A stretch of DNA of 64,000 nucleotides from Pontixanthobacter luteolus (GTDB lineage: Bacteria; Pseudomonadota; Alphaproteobacteria; Sphingomonadales; Sphingomonadaceae), in NCBI RefSeq assembly GCF_009828095.1, contig NZ_WTYP01000001.1:372001-436000 (forward strand), read 5' to 3'. Below are positions 27,163 to 35,974 of the stretch, piece after piece; positions within the stretch are counted from its first letter, which is position 1, and the number at the start of each line of letters is the position of its first letter. Under the pieces are notes generated by a model. The model ran no database searches. It was not told where the DNA came from and saw only the letters and a program-made list of their open reading frames with translations. The position numbers were made by a program, and so were the translations under genes.

Positions 27163-28731
27163 TTAATCCCCCGCCCAGCCGCTTTTGGCCGGCGTAAGCG
27201 TGCGCAGAAACGCGTCGGCAGTATCCAGATAATCCTGCTGTTTGTCTTCGCCCATGCGGTCCCAATTGGCATAGATGCGCCCAATCCGGTGGTTGCTTTC
27301 CAACCTGTCGCGGTGGCGGTCCATGAAATGCCAATAGAGCGAATTGAAGGGGCAGGCTCCATCGCCGGTTTTCTTGCTGGCTGAATAGGCGCAATCCTTG
27401 CAGTAATCGCTCATCTTGTTGATGTAATTCGCGCTGGCCGCATAGGGCTTGCTCGCCAGTTTACCGCCATCGGCATACAGGATCATCGCCGCGACGTTGG
27501 GCAATTCCACCCATTCATACGCGTCTGCGTAGACCACCAGGAACCAGTCCTGCACTTCACGCGGTTTGATCCCCGCCAGCAATGCGAAATTGCCCAGTAC
27601 CATCAGCCGCTGGATGTGGTGTGCGTGCGCGTTCTCGCGGGTTGAGCGGATACAGTCTGCAAGGCAGCGCATATCCGTTTCGCCAGTCCAGTAAAATTCG
27701 GGCAAGCCGCGCTGCGCATTCAGGGCGTTCGCGCTTTCTAGGTCGGGCATATGATGCCAGTAAAAACCGCGCACATATTCGCGCCAGCCGATCAATTGGC
27801 GGATGAACCCTTCTACCGCATTCAGCGGCGCGTCCCCGTTTCGGTATGCGTCTTCTGCCCGTCTGCACAATTCCATCGGATCAAGCAGCCCGAGATTGAT
27901 CGAAGTGCTCAGCATGGAATGAAACAGATCATCCTGCCCGTGGACCATCGCATCCTGATAGGTGCCAAAATCGGGCAGTCGTTCTGCGAAGAATGCATCG
28001 GCAGCGGTTTCCGCCTCGTCGCGTGTCACGGGCCATTGGAAGCGGCCGAGATCACCGAAGTGGTCCGGGAATTCGGCCTCTACCAGATCCATCGCTTCGC
28101 GGGTGATCTCGTCCGGCTCTGGCTTGGGCCTTGCGGGGGCGGACATCCCGTCCTTGGGCGGCGCACGGTTATCCTTGTCGTAATTCCACTGCCCGCCAGC
28201 GGGTTTGCCGTCATCCATCAGCAGACCGGTCTTCTTGCGCATTTCCTGATAGAAGTTTTCCATCCGCAGGGTTTTGCGGTCCGCCGCCCAATCGCCGAAT
28301 TCTGCAATCGAGCAGACGAAACGGTCATCGGGCAGAATTTCCACCTTGCAATCAAACTTGTCCGGCCATTCCTCAATCGCTTGCTGGACGCGCCATTCGC
28401 CGGCCTCGACAATATGGATGGCGCGCGGATTGTGCCGTTCGGCCGCACGGGCGACCTCTCCGGTGAAGCTGCCCGCGTTGTCCTTGTCGGTCAGCCTGGT
28501 GTAATCGACCGTCCACCCCGCATCGCGCAATTCCTGCGCGAAATGGCGCATGGCAGAGAAGATCAGTACGATCTTTTGCTTGTGATGTTTGACGTAGGTT
28601 GCCTCGTCCCACACCTCCATCATCAGGATGACGCTGTCGTCCTTCGTCCGGCCGCGCAGCGATGCGAGCGTACGGGTCAGCTGGTCACCCAGCACGGGAA
28701 CCAGGATCGGGCCTGTGTTTTGATCTGCCAT
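27163..28731 (-). CDS. FeS-type bacterial cryptochrome/photolyase (PhrB-like)
   Basis: A 522-residue protein of the FeS-BCP group. The N-terminal alpha/beta domain begins 'LVPVLGDQLTR'. The C-terminal FAD-binding helical domain contains 'HHIQRLMVLGNFALL', 'PNVAAMILYADGG' and 'KPYAASANYINKMSDYCKDC', with cysteines ('CLADC', 'CKDC', 'ACPFNSLYWHF') that fit the 4Fe-4S cluster ligands known in this group. Characterised members repair (6-4) photoproducts. I chose ATG 28731, since an earlier in-frame ATG would overlap the upstream GST gene. The stop is one base from the CPBP stop. Confidence 0.92.
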   Translation of the reverse strand: MADQNTGPILVPVLGDQLTRTLASLRGRTKDDSVILMMEVWDEATYVKHHKQKIVLIFSAMRHFAQELRDAGWTVDYTRLTDKDNAGSFTGEVARAAERHNPRAIHIVEAGEWRVQQAIEEWPDKFDCKVEILPDDRFVCSIAEFGDWAADRKTLRMENFYQEMRKKTGLLMDDGKPAGGQWNYDKDNRAPPKDGMSAPARPKPEPDEITREAMDLVEAEFPDHFGDLGRFQWPVTRDEAETAADAFFAERLPDFGTYQDAMVHGQDDLFHSMLSTSINLGLLDPMELCRRAEDAYRNGDAPLNAVEGFIRQLIGWREYVRGFYWHHMPDLESANALNAQRGLPEFYWTGETDMRCLADCIRSTRENAHAHHIQRLMVLGNFALLAGIKPREVQDWFLVVYADAYEWVELPNVAAMILYADGGKLASKPYAASANYINKMSDYCKDCAYSASKKTGDGACPFNSLYWHFMDRHRDRLESNHRIGRIYANWDRMGEDKQQDYLDTADAFLRTLTPAKSGWAGD

Positions 28732-28766
28732 GCCCGTCCAATGCACGAACGGCGCGGCAGTGCCCG

Positions 28767-29405
28767 TCAGGTCAGGTGCGGGGGTATTCCCGGTTCGCAT
28801 TTTTCCCAGGCACGCTTGTAGGCGTCACGTTGGCCAATGCGCTGGAGATAGGCGGCTGTGTTGGGCATTTCGTCCAGCGTGGTGTCACGGAACATGCGCG
28901 CGGTGGTGATGCAGTAAACCATCATGATATCTGCCAGCGTCAGCTGCGATCCGCCGAAGAATTCCGCCTCGCCCAGACGCTGTTCCACCATCGTCCATGC
29001 CTTTGCCGTGCGGTCCGCGACGAATTCGGCGGGCATCGGGTTTTTCGGTTCCGCCATGGACAGCATCAGCTGCATCATGCCGTTGGTCATGAAGGTGCCG
29101 TTGGTAAAGTGGAACCAGAACAGATGATCGGCAAAATCGGGATGGCTAACATCCAGGCAGTGTTTCGCAGCGCCATATTTGCGGTCGATATATTCGCAAA
29201 TAGCGCCACTTTCGCCCAACACCAGGTCGCCATCCTGAATGACCGGGGCGATCCCCATCGGATGCAGCGCCTTGTATTCGTCAGGTGCCAGCCGGTTATC
29301 TTCGCGCCGGCTATAACGTTTGTATTCGTAATCGAGGCCAAGCTCTTCGCAGAGCCAGACGATGCGTTCCGATTGCGAGATACCAAGGTGGTGGACGGTC
29401 AGCAT
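28767..29405 (-). CDS. Glutathione S-transferase family protein
   Basis: A 212-residue protein. The N-terminal thioredoxin-like domain reads 'LTVHHLGISQSERIVWLCEELGLDYE' with 'GIAPVIQDGDLVLGESGAICEYI', where the Ser of 'ESGAI' binds glutathione. The all-helical C-terminal domain contains 'FFGGSQLTLADIMMVY'. The substrate is unknown. It lies between priA and the photolyase on the same strand with gaps of 10 and 35 bases, so the three may be co-transcribed. Confidence 0.9.
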   Translation of the reverse strand: MLTVHHLGISQSERIVWLCEELGLDYEYKRYSRREDNRLAPDEYKALHPMGIAPVIQDGDLVLGESGAICEYIDRKYGAAKHCLDVSHPDFADHLFWFHFTNGTFMTNGMMQLMLSMAEPKNPMPAEFVADRTAKAWTMVEQRLGEAEFFGGSQLTLADIMMVYCITTARMFRDTTLDEMPNTAAYLQRIGQRDAYKRAWEKCEPGIPPHLT

Positions 29406-29415
29406 AGTAGGCTCC

Positions 29416-31581
29416 TTAGACGAAACTGTAGGGGTCGATATCGACGCTTACGCGAACTCCGCGCGGGAAGTCGAGGGCGCCGAGCCAGCTTCGGATAATA
29501 TCCTGAACCTGCGCGCTGCGGCGGGCGTTGATCAGCAGGCGGTAGCGGTACCGGCCGCGCAGCAATGACAGGGGGGCGGGCGCTGGCCCCAATATCATGA
29601 CGTCCTGAATGTTCGGCCTCGTTCCGCCAATGGCGCGGGCCGCCTCTTTCGCCTCTGCTTCGTCTTCGCTCGACACGATGATGGCGGCCCAGCGGCCAAA
29701 CGGCGGCGCGCCCGCATGACGCCGTGCATCGGTTTCCGCCTCGTAGAAGGCGTCGCGGTCGCCGTCGGCCAGCGCGGCGATCACCGGCGCATCGGTATGG
29801 CGGGTCTGAATGAATACCTCGCCCGGCTTGCTGCCGCGTCCCGCGCGTCCGGCCACCTGCGCGACCTGCTGATAGGTGCGTTCGGCAGCGCGCAGATCGC
29901 CGCCTTCAAGCCCCAGATCGGCATCGACCACCCCGACAAGGGTCAGATCGGGAAAGTGGAACCCCTTGGTCACCAGCTGAGTGCCGACGATCACGTCGAT
30001 CGCCTTCGCCTCTGCTTGCGCAACAAACTCTGCGGCTTTTTCCGGCGAGTTAAGTGTATCGGAAGTCGCCACCGCCACACGCGCTTCGGGCATGATTTCA
30101 GCGACCTCGTCGGCGATGCGCTCCACCCCCGGCCCGCAGGCAACAAGGCAGTCGGGTTCACCGCAATCGGGGCATTTATCGGGCTGGGCGGTTTCGTGTC
30201 CGCAATGATGGCACGCCAGCCGGCGGGTAAACCGGTGTTCGACCAGCCAGGCGCTGCAATTGGGGCATTCGAACCGGTAACCGCAATTGCGGCACAGGGT
30301 CAGCGGGGCATAGCCACGGCGGTTGAGGAACAGCAGCGATTGTTCGCCTTTTTCGAGGCGGTCCTGCAACGCTTCCACCAGTTCCGGCGCCAGCCAGCGG
30401 CCCTTTTCCGGCGGGTGCTGGGTCAGGTCGATCGTGGAAATGGTGGGCATGGTGGCCCCGCCGAAACGGCTGGGCAGTTCCAGCCGTTCATAAATTCCGC
30501 TCTCTGCCATCTGCAGACTTTCCAGCGCAGGCGTAGCACTGGCCAGAATGATCGGGAATTTCTCGAACCGGGCGCGCATCACCGCGACATCGCGGGCGTT
30601 GTATCGGACGCCTTCATCCTGTTTGAAACTGATCTCGTGCGCCTCGTCCACCACGATCAGACCCAGATTGGCATAGGGCAGGAACAGGGCAGACCGCGCG
30701 CCGACAACCACCTGCGCTTCGCCGCTGGCAATCGCGCGCCATGCACGGCGGCGCTCGGTCGATTTCAGGCTTGAATGCCAGACGATAGGTGCCGCCCCGA
30801 ACCGGTTTTCAAAACGCCTCAGGAATGCCTCGGTCAGGGCGATCTCCGGCAACAGAACCAGCACCTGCCGATTGTCGCGCAGTGCAGCTGCAACCGGTTC
30901 GAAATAGGTTTCGGTCTTGCCCGATCCAGTCACCCCGTCGAGCAGAAACGGGGCGAATTGCCGCGCCTTAACCGCATCGGTCAGTCGGTCTGCCACTTGC
31001 TGCTGGTCATCGGACAGCTTGGGTTGATCGTGATCGGCACGCGCCTTGGGGTAAGGGCGGTCGATATTCACCTCGACCGGTTCCAGCACCCCCTGATTGA
31101 CCAGCCCGCGCAGCACCGCGTCGCTGACGCTTGCCATTTCAGCCAGTTCGCGGATGGTGGCCTGTTCATTCTGCAGCGCGTCCATCGCCACTGCGCGCTG
31201 CGGGGTCATGCGTTCCGGTTCGCTGCCCGACAGCCGGTATTCGGTCATCGTCGTTGGCCCGCGCATTGCCCCGCCGGATGACAGGACCATGCGCGCGACC
31301 GAGGCGAGGGACGCGCAATAATAATCGGCGGTCCATTCGATCAAACGGCGCAGTTCCCTTCCAAGCGGGGGAACCGGCAGGGCCTCGATGATTGGTCTCA
31401 GCTTGGCCTCTGGAACCGGGTTTGCCGGGAGGCGTTCTTCCTCCCACACGATGCCGATGATCTGGCGCGGACCGAGCGGGGCGACAACCACCGATCCGTA
31501 TTCGACCTTCATGCCCTTGGGCACCTTGTAATCAAGGGGGCCAAGTGCAGCATTGAATATGATGAGGCGGACGCGGTTCAT
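29416..31581 (-). CDS. priA: Primosomal protein N' (replication restart helicase PriA)
   Basis: A 721-residue superfamily-2 helicase. The 3'-DNA-binding domain is at the N-terminus ('LGPLDYKVPKGMKVEYGSVV'). Walker A is 'GVTGSGKTE', the DEAH-type box 'VVDEAHE', and the zinc-binding cysteines lie in 'CRNCGYRFECPNC' and 'CHHCG..CPDCGEPDC'. Helicase motif 'TQLVTKGFHFPDLTLVGVVDAD' is intact. PriA reloads the replisome at stalled forks. I chose ATG 31581 over a GTG three codons upstream. Confidence 0.96.
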   Translation of the reverse strand: MNRVRLIIFNAALGPLDYKVPKGMKVEYGSVVVAPLGPRQIIGIVWEEERLPANPVPEAKLRPIIEALPVPPLGRELRRLIEWTADYYCASLASVARMVLSSGGAMRGPTTMTEYRLSGSEPERMTPQRAVAMDALQNEQATIRELAEMASVSDAVLRGLVNQGVLEPVEVNIDRPYPKARADHDQPKLSDDQQQVADRLTDAVKARQFAPFLLDGVTGSGKTETYFEPVAAALRDNRQVLVLLPEIALTEAFLRRFENRFGAAPIVWHSSLKSTERRRAWRAIASGEAQVVVGARSALFLPYANLGLIVVDEAHEISFKQDEGVRYNARDVAVMRARFEKFPIILASATPALESLQMAESGIYERLELPSRFGGATMPTISTIDLTQHPPEKGRWLAPELVEALQDRLEKGEQSLLFLNRRGYAPLTLCRNCGYRFECPNCSAWLVEHRFTRRLACHHCGHETAQPDKCPDCGEPDCLVACGPGVERIADEVAEIMPEARVAVATSDTLNSPEKAAEFVAQAEAKAIDVIVGTQLVTKGFHFPDLTLVGVVDADLGLEGGDLRAAERTYQQVAQVAGRAGRGSKPGEVFIQTRHTDAPVIAALADGDRDAFYEAETDARRHAGAPPFGRWAAIIVSSEDEAEAKEAARAIGGTRPNIQDVMILGPAPAPLSLLRGRYRYRLLINARRSAQVQDIIRSWLGALDFPRGVRVSVDIDPYSFV

Positions 31582-31639
31582 AATAGGCACTCAATATGGG
31601 ACGCTTTACAGTGCCGGGACAAGGTGAGGAGACAGGGAA

Positions 31640-32329
31640 ATGACCGATTTGTTGAATACAGCTGCAAGCAGGCGCGCATTTATGGCGGGGGCGGGCAGCG
31701 TCGGCCTGGTCACGCTTTCCGGTTGTGCCAGCCTGCCGGGTTTCGGTTTTACCGATGCCATTCGCCGGTTGCTGCTGCTTTCCAGCGAGCGCGCTTTTGC
31801 CCGGCTGACCGCCGATGGCGGGTATTGGGATCAGCAGGTCGGGATGATCGGGCTTGAGAACGTGATGGGCACGCGCGGCAATATCCTTGCCAGCATTCTT
31901 ACCTCGACCCTGTTCAAATCGCGGCTGGAAGATGCGTTTGCCGACCTTGCGATAGAGGGGGCGGAGCGGGCTGCACCGATTGTGGCCGATGCGGTCCGGG
32001 TGATTGGGATTCAGGCCGCCGAACAGCTTGTGCGCGGCGGGCCGACCGCGGCGACATCGTTCCTGCGCGGCGAAATGGGCAACAGCCTGGTTGAGGCGAT
32101 GGTGCCGGAACTTGGCGATGCGATCAGGCTTGCCAGCGACCCGGTAATCGGACGGGCCATTGCGCAGCTTTCCGGCGTCGACGTCGGCGGAGTTGCAAGC
32201 CGATTCTCCGGCCAGATCAACGACGCAATCTGGAACGAAATGGGGATCGAGGAAGCGGCGATCCGGCGCGACCCGCAAAGCACCAACGATCCGCTGATCA
32301 TCGGCGTGTTCGGACTGGGCAATCTTTGA
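31640..32329 (+). CDS. DUF4197 protein, probable Tat-exported lipoprotein
   Basis: A 229-residue protein. The N-terminus contains a twin-arginine motif ('SRRAFM', residues 10-15) followed by a hydrophobic stretch and the lipobox 'LSGC', so it is probably exported folded and lipidated. The body, 'RRLLLLSSERAFARLTADGGYWD' to 'SGQINDAIWNEMGIEEAAIRRDPQSTNDPLIIGVFG', is the DUF4197 pattern, all-helical and of unknown function. It is divergent from priA, with 58 bases between starts. Confidence 0.82.
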   Translation: MTDLLNTAASRRAFMAGAGSVGLVTLSGCASLPGFGFTDAIRRLLLLSSERAFARLTADGGYWDQQVGMIGLENVMGTRGNILASILTSTLFKSRLEDAFADLAIEGAERAAPIVADAVRVIGIQAAEQLVRGGPTAATSFLRGEMGNSLVEAMVPELGDAIRLASDPVIGRAIAQLSGVDVGGVASRFSGQINDAIWNEMGIEEAAIRRDPQSTNDPLIIGVFGLGNL

Positions 32330-32399
32330 GGCGAACCCCTAGCCGCTGGCCGCTGCATTGTTTAAGGCCACCGGGAATCGCAAATCCGGAGCACTGTTC

Positions 32400-33053
32400 A
32401 TGAAATTCTTCGCCGACACCGCTGAAATCGACGACATCAAGGAGCTGGCCTCGACCGGTCTGCTCGACGGCGTAACCACCAATCCGTCACTGATCGCAAA
32501 ATCCGGCCGTGATTTCATGGAAGTGACCCGGGAAATCTGCGGCCTGACCGACGGCCCGGTCAGCGCAGAAGTCGTCGCGCTCGATCACGAAACCATGATG
32601 AAAGAGGCAGAGGTCCTGCGCAAGATCGCGGACAATGTCTGCATCAAGGTACCGCTGACGATCGATGGGCTGAAAACCTGCAACGCACTGACGCTGGACG
32701 GCACGATGGTGAACGTGACGCTGTGCTTCTCTGCCAACCAGGCGTTGCTTGCGGCAAAGGCCGGGGCGACCTTCATTTCGCCGTTCGTCGGACGGCATGA
32801 CGACAATGGATCGAACGGCATGGATCTGATCCGTGACATCCGCCAGATTTATGACAATTACGATTTCGAAACCGAAATCCTGGTCGCATCGGTGCGCCAC
32901 GCTACCCACGTGCTGGAAAGCGCGCTGATCGGCGCGGACGTGATGACCGCACCGCCTGCCGTCATCAAGGGTCTGTTCAAACACATCCTGACCGACAAGG
33001 GCATCGAAGGGTTCCTTGCTGACTGGGCCAAGACCGGGCAATCGATCGTCTGA
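32400..33053 (+). CDS. fsa: Transaldolase / fructose-6-phosphate aldolase family protein
   Basis: A 217-residue TIM-barrel aldolase of the short transaldolase family. '[16 protein letters not shown]', '[17 protein letters not shown]', the Schiff-base Lys in 'CIKVPLT', and '[10 protein letters not shown]' are diagnostic. The start ATG at 32400 gives the canonical N-terminus; upstream in-frame codons do not match the family. Whether it acts as transaldolase (pentose phosphate pathway) or as F6P aldolase cannot be decided by eye. It is followed after six bases by cobT. Confidence 0.92.
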   Translation: MKFFADTAEIDDIKELASTGLLDGVTTNPSLIAKSGRDFMEVTREICGLTDGPVSAEVVALDHETMMKEAEVLRKIADNVCIKVPLTIDGLKTCNALTLDGTMVNVTLCFSANQALLAAKAGATFISPFVGRHDDNGSNGMDLIRDIRQIYDNYDFETEILVASVRHATHVLESALIGADVMTAPPAVIKGLFKHILTDKGIEGFLADWAKTGQSIV

Positions 33054-33059
33054 TAAACC

Positions 33060-34883
33060 TTGGCTGACCAGACTCCTCTCGACCAGTTCAAACAGGCGCT
33101 GACCAGCGCCAGCCGTGCGCTTGCGCGTGAGGCGGAAGTGGAAGTTGCGTGGAGCGCGGACAGCCCGACTTCCAGCGGCAAGAATTTCCGCGTTCCTCTA
33201 CCGGGCCGCAACCTGCCGCCTGAACAGGCTGCCGAGGCGCGCGGTTTTGCCGACAGTTTCGCACTGAAGCTGCGGCATCATAACGAAGCAAGCCATACGC
33301 GAAATGCGCCGGTCGAGCCGCTGGCCCGCGCGGTGTACGATGCCGCAGAGCAGGTCCGCTACGAGGCGCTGGGAAGCAACAATTTCAGCGGGATAGCGGA
33401 AAACCTTGATGCGGCGATTGAACTGCGCGTCGCATCAGATCCGATTTCGCGTGCACAAAATCCTGCGGATGTTCCGGTCCAGACGGCTCTGTCGCTGATG
33501 CTAAGAGAGGCGCTGACCGGAAAGCCGGTTCCAAAACGTGCGGCAGCGGGCGTCGATATGGTGCGCGGTGCGATAGAAGAAAAGATCGGCGGCGATTTCG
33601 AGGCGCTGGCGCTTTCGCTTGATGATCAGAAGGCGTTTCAGTCGCTTACGCTCGACATGTTGCGTCATCTCGAACTGATCAAGGAAGACGAATCCCCAAC
33701 CTCCGATGACGAGGATGGCGAGGACGACCAGGGCGAAGACGAAGATCAGCAGGACGAAAACGAAGACGAGTCCGAAGGCGCTGATCCGCAGACCACGGAA
33801 ATGGCTGGCGAAGCCACCGAGGGCGAGGATAGCGGCGAAAGCGAAACCGAGCAGACTTCCGATGAGGAAATGAGCGACGGGCAGGCTGGCGACGACGGCG
33901 AAGAAGGCATGATGCCGGTGCGCCCGAACCGGCCGTGGACCGATATTCCCGGCGATTTCGACTACAAGTATTTCACCAACCGTTTCGACGAGGAAATCGA
34001 AGCGCCGGAGCTGTGCGACACAGAGGAACTGGAGCGGCTGCGTGCGTATCTCGACAGCCAGCTGACCGGTTTGCAAAGCATCGTGACCAAGCTCGCCAAC
34101 CGCCTTCAGCGCCGCCTGATGGCTCAGCAGAACCGCAGCTGGGATTTCGACCAGGAAGAAGGGCTGCTGGATGCTGCCCGTCTGGCCCGCGTCGTCACCA
34201 TGCCGGGCCATTCGCTCAGCTACAAAGTGGAACAGGAAGTCGAATTCAAGGACACCGTCGTCACGCTGCTGATCGACAATTCCGGTTCCATGCGCGGCCG
34301 GCCGATCTCCATCGCAGCGATCAGCGCGGATATTCTTGCGCGGACACTGGAACGCTGCGGCGTGAAGACCGAAATTCTCGGGTTCACGACACGCGCGTGG
34401 AAGGGCGGACAAAGCCGAGAGGCATGGCTGGCCGATGGCAAGCCTCCGCATCCGGGCCGCCTCAATGATCTGCGTCACATCATCTACAAAAAAGCTGACG
34501 AACCTTGGCGCCGCGCGCGCCGCAATCTCGGCCTGATGATGCGCGAAGGGCTGCTGAAAGAAAACATCGATGGCGAGGCGCTGCTGTGGGCGCATCAGCG
34601 CCTGCTCGGCCGGCCCGAGGACCGCCGTATCCTGATGGTAATTTCTGACGGCGCACCGGTGGACGATTCCACGCTCAGCGTGAACACTGCGGGCTATCTG
34701 GAACAACATTTGCGCAAGGTGATCGAGTGGATCGAGAAGAGTTCCCCGGTCCAGCTCGCCGCGATCGGCATCGGCCATGACGTGACCCGCTATTACAAGA
34801 AATCGGTGACGATCATGGACGTGGAACAGCTCGGCGGCACGATTATCGAACAGCTTGCGGGCTTGTTCGAGGTGGAGAGGTGA
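33060..34883 (+). CDS. cobT: Cobaltochelatase subunit CobT
   Basis: A 607-residue protein from a TTG start. Residues ~1-205 are the conserved N-terminal domain ('[17 protein letters not shown]', '[14 protein letters not shown]'). A highly acidic linker spans ~205-290 (runs of D/E such as '[14 protein letters not shown]'). The von Willebrand A domain has a MIDAS motif 'IDNSGSMRG' and '[11 protein letters not shown]'. CobT with CobS forms the ATPase ring that works with CobN to insert cobalt into hydrogenobyrinic acid a,c-diamide. cobS and cobN are not in the window. Confidence 0.94.
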   Translation: MADQTPLDQFKQALTSASRALAREAEVEVAWSADSPTSSGKNFRVPLPGRNLPPEQAAEARGFADSFALKLRHHNEASHTRNAPVEPLARAVYDAAEQVRYEALGSNNFSGIAENLDAAIELRVASDPISRAQNPADVPVQTALSLMLREALTGKPVPKRAAAGVDMVRGAIEEKIGGDFEALALSLDDQKAFQSLTLDMLRHLELIKEDESPTSDDEDGEDDQGEDEDQQDENEDESEGADPQTTEMAGEATEGEDSGESETEQTSDEEMSDGQAGDDGEEGMMPVRPNRPWTDIPGDFDYKYFTNRFDEEIEAPELCDTEELERLRAYLDSQLTGLQSIVTKLANRLQRRLMAQQNRSWDFDQEEGLLDAARLARVVTMPGHSLSYKVEQEVEFKDTVVTLLIDNSGSMRGRPISIAAISADILARTLERCGVKTEILGFTTRAWKGGQSREAWLADGKPPHPGRLNDLRHIIYKKADEPWRRARRNLGLMMREGLLKENIDGEALLWAHQRLLGRPEDRRILMVISDGAPVDDSTLSVNTAGYLEQHLRKVIEWIEKSSPVQLAAIGIGHDVTRYYKKSVTIMDVEQLGGTIIEQLAGLFEVER

Positions 34884-35137
34884 GACCGTTGCGCTCTAAG
34901 GAGATTGCCTTCAAGGCATTGATCCATGACTTTGCCGATGAGCTCGGCATCGAGTTCAAGATGATCCACGAGACGTCGCCTCAAGATTACTTGGCTTACC
35001 TGCGACGAAATTATTCGACCGATCAGAATTGGCATTCAAAGTTACCGCATCGAGAGACCATCGAGCGATGGTGGGACGAGGAGGTAGGAAACTTAGCATG
35101 GTTGGAGACGCATGATGCTGGTCAGCAAAGCTATTGA
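34880..35137 (+). CDS. Hypothetical 85-residue protein, compositionally odd
   Basis: Starts at GTG inside the cobT stop (GTGA) and runs 26 bases into the nitroreductase gene. Rich in aromatic and charged residues ('[26 protein letters not shown]'); I recognise no family. GC is about 50% over 34921-35100 and 40% in 34981-35040, well below its neighbours. The start overlap with cobT suggests translation, but its overlap with the next gene and the odd composition leave doubt. It could be a remnant or a recent acquisition. Confidence 0.45.
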   Translation: MRPLRSKEIAFKALIHDFADELGIEFKMIHETSPQDYLAYLRRNYSTDQNWHSKLPHRETIERWWDEEVGNLAWLETHDAGQQSY

Positions 35138-35789
35138 ATCCCGCCGCTCCGTCCGCGCGTTCACCGATCAGTCGGTCGATCGCGACACCCTCACCCGCGT
35201 GCTCGAAAAGGCGCAGCGTTCGCCGTCGGGTGGCAATGTCCAGCCGTGGAATGCCGTCATCCTGACCGGCGAGCCGATGCAGGCGTTGTTCGACCGGGTG
35301 GCGCCGCAATTTTCCAAAGGGCGCGCGGGGCTGAAGCCCGAATACGATCTCTATCCCAAAGACCTCGACGGGATTTACGAGGAACGCCGATTTGGAGCTG
35401 GCGAGGATATGTACGCCTCACTCGGCATTACGCGCGAGGATAAGGCCAAGCGCCTCATGTGGTTTGCCAACAATTTCCGTGCCTTCGGTGCACCGGTGCT
35501 GATGCTGGTCCACACGCCTCAATACATGGGCCCGCCGCAATGGAGCGATATCGGAATGTGGTTGCAGACGATCATGCTGCTGCTGCGCGAAGAAGGGCTC
35601 GATAGCTGCGCGCAGGAAGCCTGGGCCTTTTACAGCCCGCAAATTCGCGAGGTGGTGGACATTCCCGATGACCATATCTTCTTCTGCGGAATGGCTATCG
35701 GCTACAGAGACCCGGATGCCCCGGTGAACCAGTTCGCTGTGAAACGCGCGGCGCTGGACGAATCCGTGCGCTGGCGCGGTTTCGATTGA
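35112..35789 (+). CDS. Nitroreductase family protein
   Basis: A 225-residue flavoprotein. '[47 protein letters not shown]' is the classical FMN-binding N-terminus, and 'DIGMWLQTIMLLLREEGLDSCAQE' and 'CGMAIGYRDPDAPVN' complete the fold. Family members use NAD(P)H to reduce nitro groups, quinones or enones. Two adjacent ATGs (35112, 35115) follow GGAG. The ORF overlapping the start is listed separately. Confidence 0.9.
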   Translation: MMLVSKAIESRRSVRAFTDQSVDRDTLTRVLEKAQRSPSGGNVQPWNAVILTGEPMQALFDRVAPQFSKGRAGLKPEYDLYPKDLDGIYEERRFGAGEDMYASLGITREDKAKRLMWFANNFRAFGAPVLMLVHTPQYMGPPQWSDIGMWLQTIMLLLREEGLDSCAQEAWAFYSPQIREVVDIPDDHIFFCGMAIGYRDPDAPVNQFAVKRAALDESVRWRGFD

Positions 35790-35856
35790 ACATTCGCCAA
35801 TAAAGGCGAGTGGCCCGATTTTACCGAATGAATTCCGGAAACTGACGCATATTTCC

Positions 35857-35886
35857 TAGGCCCGAAGCGATGGCTGGGCTAGGCTT
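35857..35886. repeat. Imperfect inverted repeat after the nitroreductase gene
   Basis: 'CCTAGGCCC' and 'GGGCTAGG' can pair with one bulged base around a ~13-base loop. There is no T-run, so it is at best a weak terminator or a protein-binding site ahead of the CHAT operon. Confidence 0.3.
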
Positions 35887-35918
35887 CCCCCAACAGAACA
35901 GAAAAACGGTGTCGCGCC

Positions 35919-35924
35919 TATAAT
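35919..35924 (+). promoter_or_regulatory. Candidate -10 element of the CHAT-TPS operon
   Basis: An exact TATAAT in the 185-base gap, 50 bases before the GTG start of the CHAT gene. No good -35 hexamer is found at 16-18 bases upstream (GAACAG there), so this is a candidate only. Confidence 0.35.
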
Positions 35925-35974
35925 GGCTGATCAATCAGATCTGCCTGCAAAGTTCCTTGGGGAGGGGGCGACAC

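Noticed and set aside
35857-35886. Terminator for the nitroreductase gene
   Set aside because: The inverted repeat is imperfect with a bulge and lacks a T-run, so I list it only as an inverted repeat.
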